Shown: positions 40,779 to 50,268 of the stretch, piece after piece
Position numbering within the stretch: position 1 is the first letter of the stretch
How the letters are laid out: each line of letters starts with the position of its first letter
Assembly (NCBI RefSeq): GCF_020532705.1
Contig: NZ_JAJAVD010000004.1
Location: 372,001 to 436,000 of the forward strand
DNA: 64,000 bases
Source of the DNA: Methylobacillus caricis
Lineage (GTDB): Bacteria; Pseudomonadota; Gammaproteobacteria; Burkholderiales; Methylophilaceae
Direction of reading: 5' to 3'
Position numbers and translations under genes: made by a program
Notes under the pieces: model-generated
What the model was told of the DNA's origin: nothing
Seen by the model: the letters and a program-made list of their open reading frames with translations, nothing else
The model's database searches: none

Positions 40779-42713
40779 ATGAGATCACGCTCCGAACTGA
40801 AGAACTACAAGAAGGAACAGTACGATTTTCGTATACGCCTCGCGACTGGCGGCCTGCTGGTACTCATCTGCTTCGGCATACTGATCAGCCGGTTCGTCTT
40901 CCTGCAGTTCTCAAAGTACGACTACTTCCAGACCATGGCGGAAAATAACCGCATTTCGCTGGTGCCGATCGTGCCCAATCGGGGACTTATCATGGACCGC
41001 AATGGAGTGGTACTGGCACAGAATTCCTTTGTCTACACCCTGGAAATTACCCCAGCCAAGGTAGAAAAAAGCGTTGAAGAAACTATCGATGAGCTGGCCA
41101 AACTGATCGAGATCACCAGCAATGACCGCAAACGTTTAAAGAAATTGCGATCCCAGACCCACAGCTTCGAGAGCGTACCTATCCGCACGCACCTGAATGA
41201 GGAGGAGGCTGCCAAAATTGCAGTCCATCGATTCCGCTTTCCCGGTGTGGAAATCCGCTCGAGGCTTTTCCGTCAATATCCCCAAGGGGAACTGGGCTCG
41301 CACCTGATCGGCTATATCGGGCGCATCAATGACCGAGACCTGGAACACTTGAAAGAATCTGGCGACCTTTCCAATTACAAAGGTTCCGACCATATCGGCA
41401 AAAGTGGCCTGGAACAGTATTATGAATCGCAACTGCATGGCATCACTGGCTTCCAGCAGGTGGAAACTGATGCGGGCGGCCATGCTGTCCGTACCCTCTC
41501 AAGCACACCGCCAGTGCCTGGCAACAACCTGATCCTCTCCATAGACAGCAAGCTGCAACGCATTGCCGAGGAAGCTTTTGGCAATTACCGCGGCGCATTG
41601 GTCGCCATTGAGCCGAGCACAGGTGAAGTGCTGGCTTACGTCAGCAAACCCAATTTCGACCCCAACCTGTTTGTTGATGGCATCGATAGTGAAAGCTGGA
41701 AAGAACTTAATGAATCACTGGACAAGCCTTTGATCAATCGCCCCCTGCGTGGCATTTATCCCCCTGGCTCCACCTTCAAGCCATTTGTTGCGCTTGCCGG
41801 GCTGGAAGCGGGCAAGCGAGCGCCGCCTTTCAGCATCAGCGATCCCGGCTTTTTCACGTTGCCAGGCAATACTCACCGATATCGTGACTGGAAAGCAGGT
41901 GGTCATGGCATGGTCGATATCCGTAAGGCTATCGCCGTCTCATGCGATACCTTTTTTTATGGCTTGGCAGTCGAACTGGGAATAGAGAAGCTGACAGACT
42001 TCGTCCGTCATTTTGGTTTCGGCAAACCCTCAGGCATTGACCTCAAGGGAGAAATGGGTGGATTACTCCCCACACCAGAATGGAAGGCGCGCCGCTTCAA
42101 GCAAAAGTGGTTCCCGGGTGAGACCGTGATTGTGGGCATCGGGCAGGGCTACACATTGGTCACCCCTATGCAACTTGCACAAGCAACGGCGATTCTTGCC
42201 AATAACGGCAGGGCCATGCAGCCACACCTGGTGAGCAGCATCCAGGAAAACAAGGAAGGGCGGATACATCCTGTCCCCCTGGTCGTCTCTGACCAGATTG
42301 TCCTGAACCCGAAAAACGTAGAGTTAATCAAACAGGGTATGATGGATGTTACCTTGCCCGGCGGCACCGCAGCGCGGCTGGGAGCAGATGCTGAATACCT
42401 GATGGCCTCCAAGACTGGTACTGCCCAGGTCGTGGGTATCAAGCAAAACGAGAAATACAACGAAAGCAAAATGGCTGAACGTCATCTTGACCACGCATTA
42501 TTCATTACCTATGCACCCGCCGAAGATCCCAAGATAGCCATTGCAGTCATCGTGGAAAATGGCAAGCATGGGGGCTCTACCGCTGGCCCGATTGCCCGCC
42601 GCGTCATGGACTATTACCTGCTGGGCAAGGAACCCAAACCCACCCAGCCAGCGGTAGAGCCTCCAAGCGCCGTCATTGAGCAAGCACCAGAAGAGCACGG
42701 CCATGATGAATAA
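40779..42713 (+). CDS. mrdA: Penicillin-binding protein 2 (elongasome transpeptidase)
   Basis: A 644-residue class B PBP with one membrane helix (about 24-44), a pedestal/dimerisation domain (LVPIVPNRGLIMDRNGVVLA) and a transpeptidase domain with SxxK (PPGSTFKPF), SxD (AVSCDTFFY) and KTG (ASKTGTAQVVG). It cross-links sidewall peptidoglycan with RodA. The C-terminal tail is acidic and proline-rich. Its 3' end overlaps rodA. Confidence 0.95.
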   Translation: MRSRSELKNYKKEQYDFRIRLATGGLLVLICFGILISRFVFLQFSKYDYFQTMAENNRISLVPIVPNRGLIMDRNGVVLAQNSFVYTLEITPAKVEKSVEETIDELAKLIEITSNDRKRLKKLRSQTHSFESVPIRTHLNEEEAAKIAVHRFRFPGVEIRSRLFRQYPQGELGSHLIGYIGRINDRDLEHLKESGDLSNYKGSDHIGKSGLEQYYESQLHGITGFQQVETDAGGHAVRTLSSTPPVPGNNLILSIDSKLQRIAEEAFGNYRGALVAIEPSTGEVLAYVSKPNFDPNLFVDGIDSESWKELNESLDKPLINRPLRGIYPPGSTFKPFVALAGLEAGKRAPPFSISDPGFFTLPGNTHRYRDWKAGGHGMVDIRKAIAVSCDTFFYGLAVELGIEKLTDFVRHFGFGKPSGIDLKGEMGGLLPTPEWKARRFKQKWFPGETVIVGIGQGYTLVTPMQLAQATAILANNGRAMQPHLVSSIQENKEGRIHPVPLVVSDQIVLNPKNVELIKQGMMDVTLPGGTAARLGADAEYLMASKTGTAQVVGIKQNEKYNESKMAERHLDHALFITYAPAEDPKIAIAVIVENGKHGGSTAGPIARRVMDYYLLGKEPKPTQPAVEPPSAVIEQAPEEHGHDE

Positions 42714-43797
42714 ACTGCTCAAGCATTTCGTCAAACATATAGACGGATTCCTGATGGGCAGCCTGATCGCTACCATCCTCGTGGCATTGTGCGTACTCTA
42801 TAGCGCATCCGGCCAGAGCATGGACAAACTCACCTCCCAGGCTGTCAATATTACCGTGGCCTTGAGCCTGATGTGGATTGCAGCCAATATACCGCCCCAG
42901 CATCTGGAACGAATTGCATTACCGGCTTATGTCATTGGCGTGCTGTTACTGATCGCCGTGGCATTGTTTGGCGAGATCAGCCATGGTGCCAGGCGATGGC
43001 TGCATATAGGTGTGGCCAAAATTCAGCCTTCAGAGCTGCTGAAGATCGCCATGCCCATGTTGCTGGCCTGGTACTTTGCCCGCCGCGATTCTTTGTCCAC
43101 CATGAAAGATTACCTGGTTGGCGCCATATTGCTGGCAGTGCCGGTGGGACTCATCATGAAGCAGCCAGACCTCGGCACTTCCCTGATGATCGGCGCCTCG
43201 GGATTTTATGTCCTGTTCCTGGCGGGCTTGAGCTGGCGCCTGCTGCTCGGCGCCGTCGTCAGCGTTGGCATTATGGCCCCCATCCTCTGGAGCATGCTGC
43301 ATGATTATCAGCGCAAGCGTATTGAAATCCTGTTCGATCCTTACCAGGATCCGCTCGGCGCGGGCTATCACACCATACAAGCCAGCATTGCGCTCGGTTC
43401 CGGTGGCCTGGCAGGCAAAGGATGGCTCAATGGCACACAATCACAACTGGATTTCCTGCCTGAACGCACCACAGACTTCATCTTTGCCGTATTCGGCGAG
43501 GAATTCGGCTTGCTGGGCAACCTCCTGCTCCTGCTATTATTCACCCTGATCATTGGCCGCGGACTGGTCATTGCCGCCCAGGCACAAAGCACATTCAGCC
43601 GCCTGCTGGCTGGCAGCATCACACTGACCTTCTTTACCTATGTGTTTGTTAACATAGGCATGGTCAGTGGCATTCTGCCTGTCGTTGGCGTTCCGCTGCC
43701 ACTCATCAGCTATGGTGGCACCTCTTTGGTGACCCTGCTGCTGGGATTTGGTATTTTGATGAGTATCCATACGCACAAGAAACTCGTCACTTCATGA
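42703..43797 (+). CDS. rodA: Rod shape-determining protein RodA (SEDS glycosyltransferase)
   Basis: A SEDS-family protein of about 364 residues with ten membrane helices. The motifs KIQPSELLKIAMPMLLAWY, KQPDLGTSLMIG, YQRKRIEILFDPYQDPLGAG, ERTTDFIFAVFGEEFG and PLISYGGTSL are present; the aspartate in QPDLGTS is the SEDS catalytic type. It polymerises glycan strands with PBP2. I start at ATG 42703, 7 nt after AGAAGAG; ATG 42706 and an upstream TTG are alternatives. It overlaps mrdA by 11 bp. Confidence 0.95.
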   Translation: MMNKLLKHFVKHIDGFLMGSLIATILVALCVLYSASGQSMDKLTSQAVNITVALSLMWIAANIPPQHLERIALPAYVIGVLLLIAVALFGEISHGARRWLHIGVAKIQPSELLKIAMPMLLAWYFARRDSLSTMKDYLVGAILLAVPVGLIMKQPDLGTSLMIGASGFYVLFLAGLSWRLLLGAVVSVGIMAPILWSMLHDYQRKRIEILFDPYQDPLGAGYHTIQASIALGSGGLAGKGWLNGTQSQLDFLPERTTDFIFAVFGEEFGLLGNLLLLLLFTLIIGRGLVIAAQAQSTFSRLLAGSITLTFFTYVFVNIGMVSGILPVVGVPLPLISYGGTSLVTLLLGFGILMSIHTHKKLVTS

Positions 43798-43844
43798 CAT
43801 GAAAGGAAAAACGCGAAACGCTCCCTGCTTTTTGCATAACATCC

Positions 43845-44813
43845 ATGAATTCAGCACGCTACCTTCTTCCTGCCATTTTCAGCCTGCTGTTGGTCGCCTG
43901 TGGTGGCGGCACCAGCGTCAAACCTGATGCAGGCAAAACCCAGACTCCAACTATGCAGCAACCTGTGCCGAAAAAAGGCGGCTACTATCTAGATGACGGC
44001 CCTGGCGATAATCCCCCTGCGGATATCGACAACATTCCTGATGCAGTACCGCGGGCAGAAACTCCCTTACCAAGAGCCAACCGCCCCTACAGCGCGCTAG
44101 GACGCCGTTATACTCCGATGACGGAGCACAGTCCATACAAGCAACGCGGCGTGGCTTCCTGGTATGGCAAACGGTATCACGGCCAGAAAACCTCCAGCGG
44201 CGAGGTCTATGATATGTACAGCATGACGGGTGCCCATACCATATTGCCCTTGCCCAGCTATGTACGCGTCACCAACCCGGAAAATGGCCGGTCCGTCATA
44301 GTGCGCATCAATGATCGCGGGCCATTCCATGACGACAGACTGATAGACCTTTCCTATGCCGCAGCCTATAAATTGCGATTGATTGAAAAAGGGAGTGGCA
44401 TCGTTGATGTGGAAGCACTGGACACAAACGGCAAGACCATTCCCGCGACTAACATTGCGGCATCGCCACAAGCCTCCAAACCTGCGGCCCCTGGGGACCA
44501 ACCACTGCCGCCCGCAGAAAGCAATGCACCAGCCAACACCATGACAAACGCCATGAACGAGACTGCCATTAACCAGCCGGTTGCCGGAGATTATGTACAA
44601 GTGGGTGCGTTCTCCCTCAAGGCCAATGGTGATCGCCTGGTGGAAACCCTGCAACAGCATAATCTGACAGACAACGTACAGGTGGAGAATTGGTATAATG
44701 CCGGAACTTATCGGGTACGCCTGGGGCCATATAGCAGCCGCCAGCAGGCGGAAGCCGCGGCAGCAAAAATCAAGCAGGTGCTGAGCACCAATGCGATTGT
44801 CATTCGTCAATAA
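43845..44813 (+). CDS. rlpA: RlpA-type septal lytic transglycosylase lipoprotein
   Basis: A 322-residue lipoprotein with lipobox LLLVAC near residue 19. A double-psi beta-barrel catalytic domain (about 100-190: GVASWYGKRYHGQKTSSGE, VIVRINDRGPFHDDRLIDLS) and a C-terminal SPOR domain (about 245-320: VQVGAFSLKANGDRLVE) bind denuded septal glycan. The low-complexity linker between them is Ala/Pro/Asn-rich. It follows rodA directly, as in many proteobacteria. Confidence 0.94.
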   Translation: MNSARYLLPAIFSLLLVACGGGTSVKPDAGKTQTPTMQQPVPKKGGYYLDDGPGDNPPADIDNIPDAVPRAETPLPRANRPYSALGRRYTPMTEHSPYKQRGVASWYGKRYHGQKTSSGEVYDMYSMTGAHTILPLPSYVRVTNPENGRSVIVRINDRGPFHDDRLIDLSYAAAYKLRLIEKGSGIVDVEALDTNGKTIPATNIAASPQASKPAAPGDQPLPPAESNAPANTMTNAMNETAINQPVAGDYVQVGAFSLKANGDRLVETLQQHNLTDNVQVENWYNAGTYRVRLGPYSSRQQAEAAAAKIKQVLSTNAIVIRQ

Positions 44814-44864
44814 TAGGCTTGCTGATTAACACCCCCTCCTCCTTAAGTTTGAGTAAAAGAAGAT

Positions 44865-46028
44865 ATGTCCGACCTATTTAGTAGCTACACCAGACCAATC
44901 ACGGCCCTCGTTTCCGCCGCTGCCTTCAGCATTGTTGCACTGGGCGTTCAGGCTGCCGATATACCACCTCCGCCTGCACTGGCTGTCAAGTCTTACCAGT
45001 TGTATGACTTCAACAGCGACAAGGTAATTGCCGGGCAGGATGGCAGTTCTCGTGTGGAACCCGCCTCGCTGACCAAAATCATGACAGCCTACCTCACGTT
45101 CAAGGCGCTGAAGAACGGTCACCTTTCTCCCACACATACCCTGCCGGTCAGCGTCAAGGCCTGGAAAGTGGAAGGCTCCAAGATGTTCATTGAGCCGAAC
45201 AAGCCCGTAACCGTCGACGAACTGCTGCATGGCACCATTATCCAGTCAGGCAATGATTCATCCATTGCACTGGCTGAAGGTATCGCTGGTTCCGAGGAGG
45301 GTTTTGCCGACCTCATGAACAAGGAAGCTGCACGCCTGGGCATGCGCGACACCCATTATGTCAATGCCACTGGCCTGCCAGACCCCCAGCACTACACCAC
45401 AGCACATGACCTGGCATTATTGGCCACCGCACTGATCCGTGACTACCCGGACCAGTACAAGCGCCTCTATTCCATGAAGGAATATACCTATAACAAGATC
45501 AGCCAGCCTAACCGCAACCGCCTGTTATGGCTCGACCCCTATGTGGATGGCATGAAAACCGGCCATACCAAGTCTGCGGGCTATTGCTTGGTGACTTCGG
45601 CCAAACGCGGGGACACCCGCCTGGTTTCCGTGGTACTCGGCGCGCCCTCGGACTCTGCCCGTGCCACCGAAAGCCAGAAACTACTGAACTACGGTTTCCA
45701 GTTCTATGAATCCAAACTGGTTTACAAGCGCGGTACGGTAGTCAGCACGCTCAAGGTATGGAAAGGCGCAGAAAACAATGTGGTTGCCACTGTTGCCAAG
45801 GATGTCTCCATCACCTTGCCAAAGGGGGAATATGCACGCGTCAAAGCCAAGGTGACTAGCCAGCAACCACTGGTCGCGCCCATCAGTGCCGGTCAGCAGG
45901 TTGGCAAGATCGAGTTCACCCTGGATGACAAGGTGATCGCCGAACACAAGCTGGTAGCAGCCAAGGGTGTTGAAGTCGCTGGCATTTTCGGCCGCATGCT
46001 GGACAGCATCAAGCTGCTGTTCGAATAA
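44865..46028 (+). CDS. dacC: D-alanyl-D-alanine carboxypeptidase (PBP5/6 type)
   Basis: A 387-residue periplasmic DD-carboxypeptidase: signal peptide (to about residue 30), active-site SxxK in PASLTKIMTAYL, SGN in IIQSGNDSS, KTG in GMKTGHTKSAGY, then the PBP5-type C-terminal beta domain and an amphipathic membrane-binding helix (GRMLDSIKLLF). It trims pentapeptide side chains. The symbol could equally be dacA; paralogues cannot be separated from this window. Confidence 0.93.
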   Translation: MSDLFSSYTRPITALVSAAAFSIVALGVQAADIPPPPALAVKSYQLYDFNSDKVIAGQDGSSRVEPASLTKIMTAYLTFKALKNGHLSPTHTLPVSVKAWKVEGSKMFIEPNKPVTVDELLHGTIIQSGNDSSIALAEGIAGSEEGFADLMNKEAARLGMRDTHYVNATGLPDPQHYTTAHDLALLATALIRDYPDQYKRLYSMKEYTYNKISQPNRNRLLWLDPYVDGMKTGHTKSAGYCLVTSAKRGDTRLVSVVLGAPSDSARATESQKLLNYGFQFYESKLVYKRGTVVSTLKVWKGAENNVVATVAKDVSITLPKGEYARVKAKVTSQQPLVAPISAGQQVGKIEFTLDDKVIAEHKLVAAKGVEVAGIFGRMLDSIKLLFE

Positions 46029-46055
46029 CTCAATGCGCACGGGTACCGGGCAAGC

Positions 46056-46931
46056 ATGAGCCAAACCGTTTACCTGAACGGCACATTCCTGCCCCTCTCC
46101 CAGGCCACGGTCCCGGTACTGGATCGTGGCTTTATCTTCGGCGACGGCGTTTATGAAGTAATACCAGTATATTCAGGCCAGCCGTTCCGCCTGGACGAAC
46201 ACTTGCAGCGCTTGCAGCAAAGCCTGCAGGCCGTACGCATTCAAGCCCCCTTGATGCGGGAACAATGGCGCGAAGTGGCATTGGCATTGATCAAGGCCAA
46301 TGCCGAATTGACGGACCAGTCGCTTTACCTGCATATCACGCGTGGCGTAGCCCCGCGCGACCAGGCGTTTCCTCCAGCGGGAGTGTCGCCCACCATACTG
46401 GCCATGAGCCTGCCGCTGGAAACGCCGGCCCAGGCGCTAGTGGATCAGGGGGTAGCTGCCATCAGCGCACTTGATATTCGCTGGGACAGGTGCCATATAA
46501 AAGCCATATCCCTACTGGCCAATGTTCTATTGAAACAGGAAGCCGTGGATGCAGGTGTTGCCGAAACCATCATGTTCCGTGACGGCATGCTGACAGAAGG
46601 CACCAGCAGCAATATATTCGCCGTAAAAAATGGCGTGCTGCTGGCACCCCCCAAAGACCGACATATGTTGCCAGGAATTACCTATGATGTAGTGTTGGAG
46701 CTGGCTGCATCAAACGGCATCAAGGTAGAGATAGGTCCTCTCAGTGAAGGCCGTGTGCGTGCTGCTGACGAATTGTGGATGACCTCATCCACCAAGGAAG
46801 TACTCGCCATCATCAGCCTGGACAGCCAGCCTGTAGGCAACGGCCGGCCAGGCCCGCTATTTGCGCAAATGTATGCGCTGTACCAGGATTTCAAGAACAC
46901 AGTAATGCGACAACAGGTGCCACATGGCTGA
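46056..46931 (+). CDS. dat: D-amino acid aminotransferase (class IV PLP enzyme)
   Basis: A 291-residue class IV aminotransferase. The PLP lysine is in RCHIKAISLLANVL, and the N-terminal LDRGFIFGDGVYEVIPVY and the EGTSSNIFAV phosphate-binding loop are conserved. Position beside a DD-carboxypeptidase gene suggests D-alanine/D-glutamate interconversion. A branched-chain aminotransferase is the usual alternative for this fold but fits less well. The 3' end overlaps the DUF493 gene by 8 bp. Confidence 0.88.
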   Translation: MSQTVYLNGTFLPLSQATVPVLDRGFIFGDGVYEVIPVYSGQPFRLDEHLQRLQQSLQAVRIQAPLMREQWREVALALIKANAELTDQSLYLHITRGVAPRDQAFPPAGVSPTILAMSLPLETPAQALVDQGVAAISALDIRWDRCHIKAISLLANVLLKQEAVDAGVAETIMFRDGMLTEGTSSNIFAVKNGVLLAPPKDRHMLPGITYDVVLELAASNGIKVEIGPLSEGRVRAADELWMTSSTKEVLAIISLDSQPVGNGRPGPLFAQMYALYQDFKNTVMRQQVPHG

Positions 46932-47193
46932 AGATCAAGATACACTTTTAGAATTCCCTTGCGACTTCCCCATCAAGATCATGGGAGAAACCCATGACGA
47001 GTTCGCCAACACCATACTTCTGCTGATTCAACAGCATGCTCCCGCTTTCGATGCCAGCCGTATAGAAATGCGCGCCAGCAGTGGGGGCAAATATGTCAGC
47101 CTCACCTGTACTATAGAAGTGCACTCCAAGCCGCAGCTGGATGACATTTATCGTACCCTCACCTCCCATCCCAAGGTCAAGTACGTTCTTTAG
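46924..47193 (+). CDS. ybeD: DUF493 (YbeD) family protein
   Basis: An 89-residue small ACT-like-fold protein starting MAEDQDTLLEFPCDFPIKI, with KVKYVL at the C-terminus, matching the YbeD/DUF493 family. Its role is thought to be regulatory but is not established. The dac-dat-ybeD-lipB-lipA order is widespread in beta- and gammaproteobacteria. Confidence 0.9.
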   Translation: MAEDQDTLLEFPCDFPIKIMGETHDEFANTILLLIQQHAPAFDASRIEMRASSGGKYVSLTCTIEVHSKPQLDDIYRTLTSHPKVKYVL

Positions 47194-47321
47194 CATGACG
47201 TTTGTCGCTAATTTCATGCACTATCCTGAAACTTGGGTTGGCGTCCACGCAAGCTCCAGTTTCCGCAGCATATTGTCTATTGCTCCTGCCATGTTCGGGC
47301 AGGCTGCATAACAAACCCACC

Positions 47322-47963
47322 ATGGCCCGATCCATCATCATCCGCCATCTGGGACGGTCAGATTATGCGGCTACCTGGCAGGCCATGCAGCAGTTCACCG
47401 CCACACGTGGTGAACAGACTCCGGATGAATTGTGGCTGACTGAGCATGCTCCCGTTTATACCTTGGGGCTGAACCGCAAGCATGTACGCTCGCCCAGCCG
47501 TACCGATATTCCCTTAATCCTCGTAGACCGTGGCGGCAAGATCACTTATCACGGTCCAGGCCAAGTGGTGATCTATCTATTGATAGACCTCAAGCGTCAA
47601 GGTATAAGCGTGCGTCAGCTGGTCAGCGTGATGGAAAATGCCATCATTGAATTACTGGCCGAACATGGCATAAGCGCCATCGCCAGGACGGACGCTCCGG
47701 GTGTTTATGTACAAGGCGCCAAGATTGCCTCCCTCGGCCTACGCCTGAAAAACCAATGCAGCTACCACGGACTGGCCCTGAACATAGACATGGATATCGG
47801 CCCGTTCCTTGCCATAGATCCCTGCGGCTATCAGGGACTACAAGTCACGCAAGCCAGCGAACTGGGACTGGAGCTACCCTTCGAAAATGCAGGCGCACGC
47901 CTGCTGGAGAAATTGTCACGGCAGTTAGGCTATACTGACTGCTTGCAAGAGAAGAATTTATGA
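47322..47963 (+). CDS. lipB: Octanoyltransferase (lipoate protein ligase B)
   Basis: A 213-residue enzyme that transfers octanoate from acyl-carrier protein to lipoyl domains. The motif [17 protein letters not shown], the active-site lysine in [10 protein letters not shown] and cysteine in [11 protein letters not shown] are present. I start at [11 protein letters not shown]; 40 codons of open frame upstream have no family support. The 128-nt gap after ybeD holds nothing else I can assign. The stop overlaps lipA (ATGA). Confidence 0.94.
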   Translation: MARSIIIRHLGRSDYAATWQAMQQFTATRGEQTPDELWLTEHAPVYTLGLNRKHVRSPSRTDIPLILVDRGGKITYHGPGQVVIYLLIDLKRQGISVRQLVSVMENAIIELLAEHGISAIARTDAPGVYVQGAKIASLGLRLKNQCSYHGLALNIDMDIGPFLAIDPCGYQGLQVTQASELGLELPFENAGARLLEKLSRQLGYTDCLQEKNL

Positions 47964-48934
47964 CAGAAACAGCCGATAGAATTGCCCCCGCCCGCAAGAT
48001 AGCCGGGGTCAAGGAAACCAGCGCCGAAAAAATGGCGCGCATCCCGATCAAGATCATTCCTATGCCTGCCATGCGCAAGCCGGAATGGATACGCATGAAG
48101 GTACCTGACAGCGCGCGCTTTCAGGAGATCAAGCAGATCCTTCGCAACAACAACCTGCACACAGTCTGTGAGGAAGCCTCTTGCCCCAATATCGGAGAAT
48201 GTTTCAGTGGCGGCACTGCCACGTTCATGATCCTGGGGGATATCTGTACCCGCCGTTGCCCATTCTGTGATGTATCCCATGGCAAGCCCCTGCCCCCCGA
48301 TGTGAAGGAACCGGAGAATCTGGGCCGAACCATTGCCCAGATGCGCCTCAAGTATGTGGTCATTACCAGCGTGGACCGTGACGACCTTCGTGACGGCGGC
48401 GCCCAGCATTTTGTCGATTGCATTGCGTCAGTGCGTACCCATTCACCCAATATCAAGGTCGAGATCCTGGTGCCGGATTTCCGCGGACGCCTGGATAGGG
48501 CAATAGAAATCCTCACCGCGGCTCCGCCTGACGTCATGAACCATAACCTGGAAACCGTGCCGCGCCTTTACAAGGAAGCACGCCCTGGATCCGACTACCA
48601 GAACTCCCTGACCTTGCTCAAGGAATTTGGTGCCATGCACCCCAACGTCCCGACAAAGTCAGGCCTGATGCTGGGCCTGGGCGAGACCGACGAGGAAATC
48701 ATCGAAGTGATGCGCGACCTGCGTGCGCACAATGTCACCATGCTGACACTGGGCCAGTACCTGCAACCCAGTCCGCATCATTTACCCGTCAAGCGCTTCG
48801 TCACGCCAGCGGTTTTTGCTGAATTCGAGAAAAAAGCGCTAGCCATGGGCTTTACCCACGCAGCTTGTGGCCCCATGGTGCGCTCCTCCTACCATGCCGA
48901 TAACCAGGCACAACAAGCGGGGATCAGCATTTGA
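47960..48934 (+). CDS. lipA: Lipoyl synthase
   Basis: A 324-residue radical SAM enzyme that inserts two sulfurs into protein-bound octanoate. The radical SAM cluster motif [13 protein letters not shown] and the auxiliary cluster cysteines ([13 protein letters not shown]) are both present, as is the C-terminal RSSYHAD serine ligand. It is coupled to lipB by a 4-bp overlap. Confidence 0.97.
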   Translation: MTETADRIAPARKIAGVKETSAEKMARIPIKIIPMPAMRKPEWIRMKVPDSARFQEIKQILRNNNLHTVCEEASCPNIGECFSGGTATFMILGDICTRRCPFCDVSHGKPLPPDVKEPENLGRTIAQMRLKYVVITSVDRDDLRDGGAQHFVDCIASVRTHSPNIKVEILVPDFRGRLDRAIEILTAAPPDVMNHNLETVPRLYKEARPGSDYQNSLTLLKEFGAMHPNVPTKSGLMLGLGETDEEIIEVMRDLRAHNVTMLTLGQYLQPSPHHLPVKRFVTPAVFAEFEKKALAMGFTHAACGPMVRSSYHADNQAQQAGISI

Positions 48935-48957
48935 CCGCCTGACTGCGGCTAATCATC

Positions 48958-50268
48958 ATGGAAAGTAACTTTTTACTCATACTGCTCGCATTCTTTCTTG
49001 TTCTCTTAAACGGCTTCTTTGTGGCAGCCGAGTTTGGCCTCGTCAAACTCAGGCAAACCCGCGTCAAGGCCATTGCCAAGACTTACGGCTGGCGCGGCCG
49101 CATCCTGGCCAAGGTACATGGCCAGCTCGATGCCTACCTGTCGGCTTGCCAGCTTGGCATCACATTGGCCTCGCTGGGCCTGGGCTGGGTAGGGGAGCCG
49201 GCGTTTGCCAAATTGCTGGAGCCATTGCTGCATCAGATCGGGGTAGACTCACCTGAAATCATTCACGGCGCCTCCTTCATCATTGCCTTCTTCACCATTT
49301 CCTATCTGCATATTGTATTGGGCGAACTGGCTCCAAAATCCATCGCCATCCGCCAGGCGGAAAAGGTTGGCTTATGGACAGGCGTACCACTCTATGCGTT
49401 TTACTGGATCATGTACCCAGCCATCTGGATGTTGAATACAAGTTCCAACTGGATATTGCAGAAAGCTGGACTCAGCACCGGCCACGCCGCCGACGCACAG
49501 TATTCCGCCGATGAATTGAAACTGATATTGCGAAGCAGCCGCGCTTCGGAAGAACTCACCAAGGACGAATGGAATATCCTGGCTCACACCCTGGATTTCA
49601 GCGACCTTGAAGTCGCAGACCTCATGCGCCCATTCAATGAAGCCATTTCCCTGTCTGCAGAAAATACTTTCGAGCAGAACCTGGAAATCATTTCCCAACA
49701 CCGCTACAGCCGCTACCCTTTCGTGGAGAAAAACGGAAAAGTCAGAGGCGTCATCCACCTGAAAAGCCTATTCCTGGCGAAATTTGAGGCGGAAGAACTG
49801 CAGGACCTCAGCAGGTTTGTCCATCCCGCTCCCTTTGTCTCACCCGATATGCCGGCAATCGAACTGTTCCGCCGCTTCCGTGAGGGCAAGGCCACGCACT
49901 TTGCCATTGTTGGACGCAAGGGCCAGGAGCCGGTCGGCTTCATCACCCTCGACAATATGCTGGGCGCATTGGTAGGAGAAATTCGTGACGAATTCCGCCA
50001 AAGTCAGAATGACTGGACCAAACTGGACGACGGCACGCTGATTGGAAAAGGCAGCCTGCCCATTTTCACGCTGGAGCGCGCGCTGGGCGTGGAAATAGAT
50101 AATGATGACGAGGTCGACTCAGTAGGGGGGCTGGTACTTTCCAAGCTAGGTGATATTCCCAATGAAGGCGACAGCATTCATTTCGACCAGTTTGATATCG
50201 TGGTCAAGAAAATGAATGGCCCGCGTATCATCCTGGTGCGCATTCATCCGAAACATGCCCATGAATAA
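48958..50268 (+). CDS. CNNM/CBS-domain transporter (HlyC/CorC family)
   Basis: A 436-residue protein with an N-terminal CNNM membrane domain (about 1-190; FFVAAEFGLVKLRQTRVKAI and SYLHIVLGELAPKSIAIRQA), a CBS pair (about 215-340) and a C-terminal CorC_HlyC domain (about 355-430). The family includes magnesium and cobalt efflux proteins; 'haemolysin' names are historical. The substrate is not determined. The downstream ubiH-like gene overlaps its end by 8 bp. Confidence 0.88.
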   Translation: MESNFLLILLAFFLVLLNGFFVAAEFGLVKLRQTRVKAIAKTYGWRGRILAKVHGQLDAYLSACQLGITLASLGLGWVGEPAFAKLLEPLLHQIGVDSPEIIHGASFIIAFFTISYLHIVLGELAPKSIAIRQAEKVGLWTGVPLYAFYWIMYPAIWMLNTSSNWILQKAGLSTGHAADAQYSADELKLILRSSRASEELTKDEWNILAHTLDFSDLEVADLMRPFNEAISLSAENTFEQNLEIISQHRYSRYPFVEKNGKVRGVIHLKSLFLAKFEAEELQDLSRFVHPAPFVSPDMPAIELFRRFREGKATHFAIVGRKGQEPVGFITLDNMLGALVGEIRDEFRQSQNDWTKLDDGTLIGKGSLPIFTLERALGVEIDNDDEVDSVGGLVLSKLGDIPNEGDSIHFDQFDIVVKKMNGPRIILVRIHPKHAHE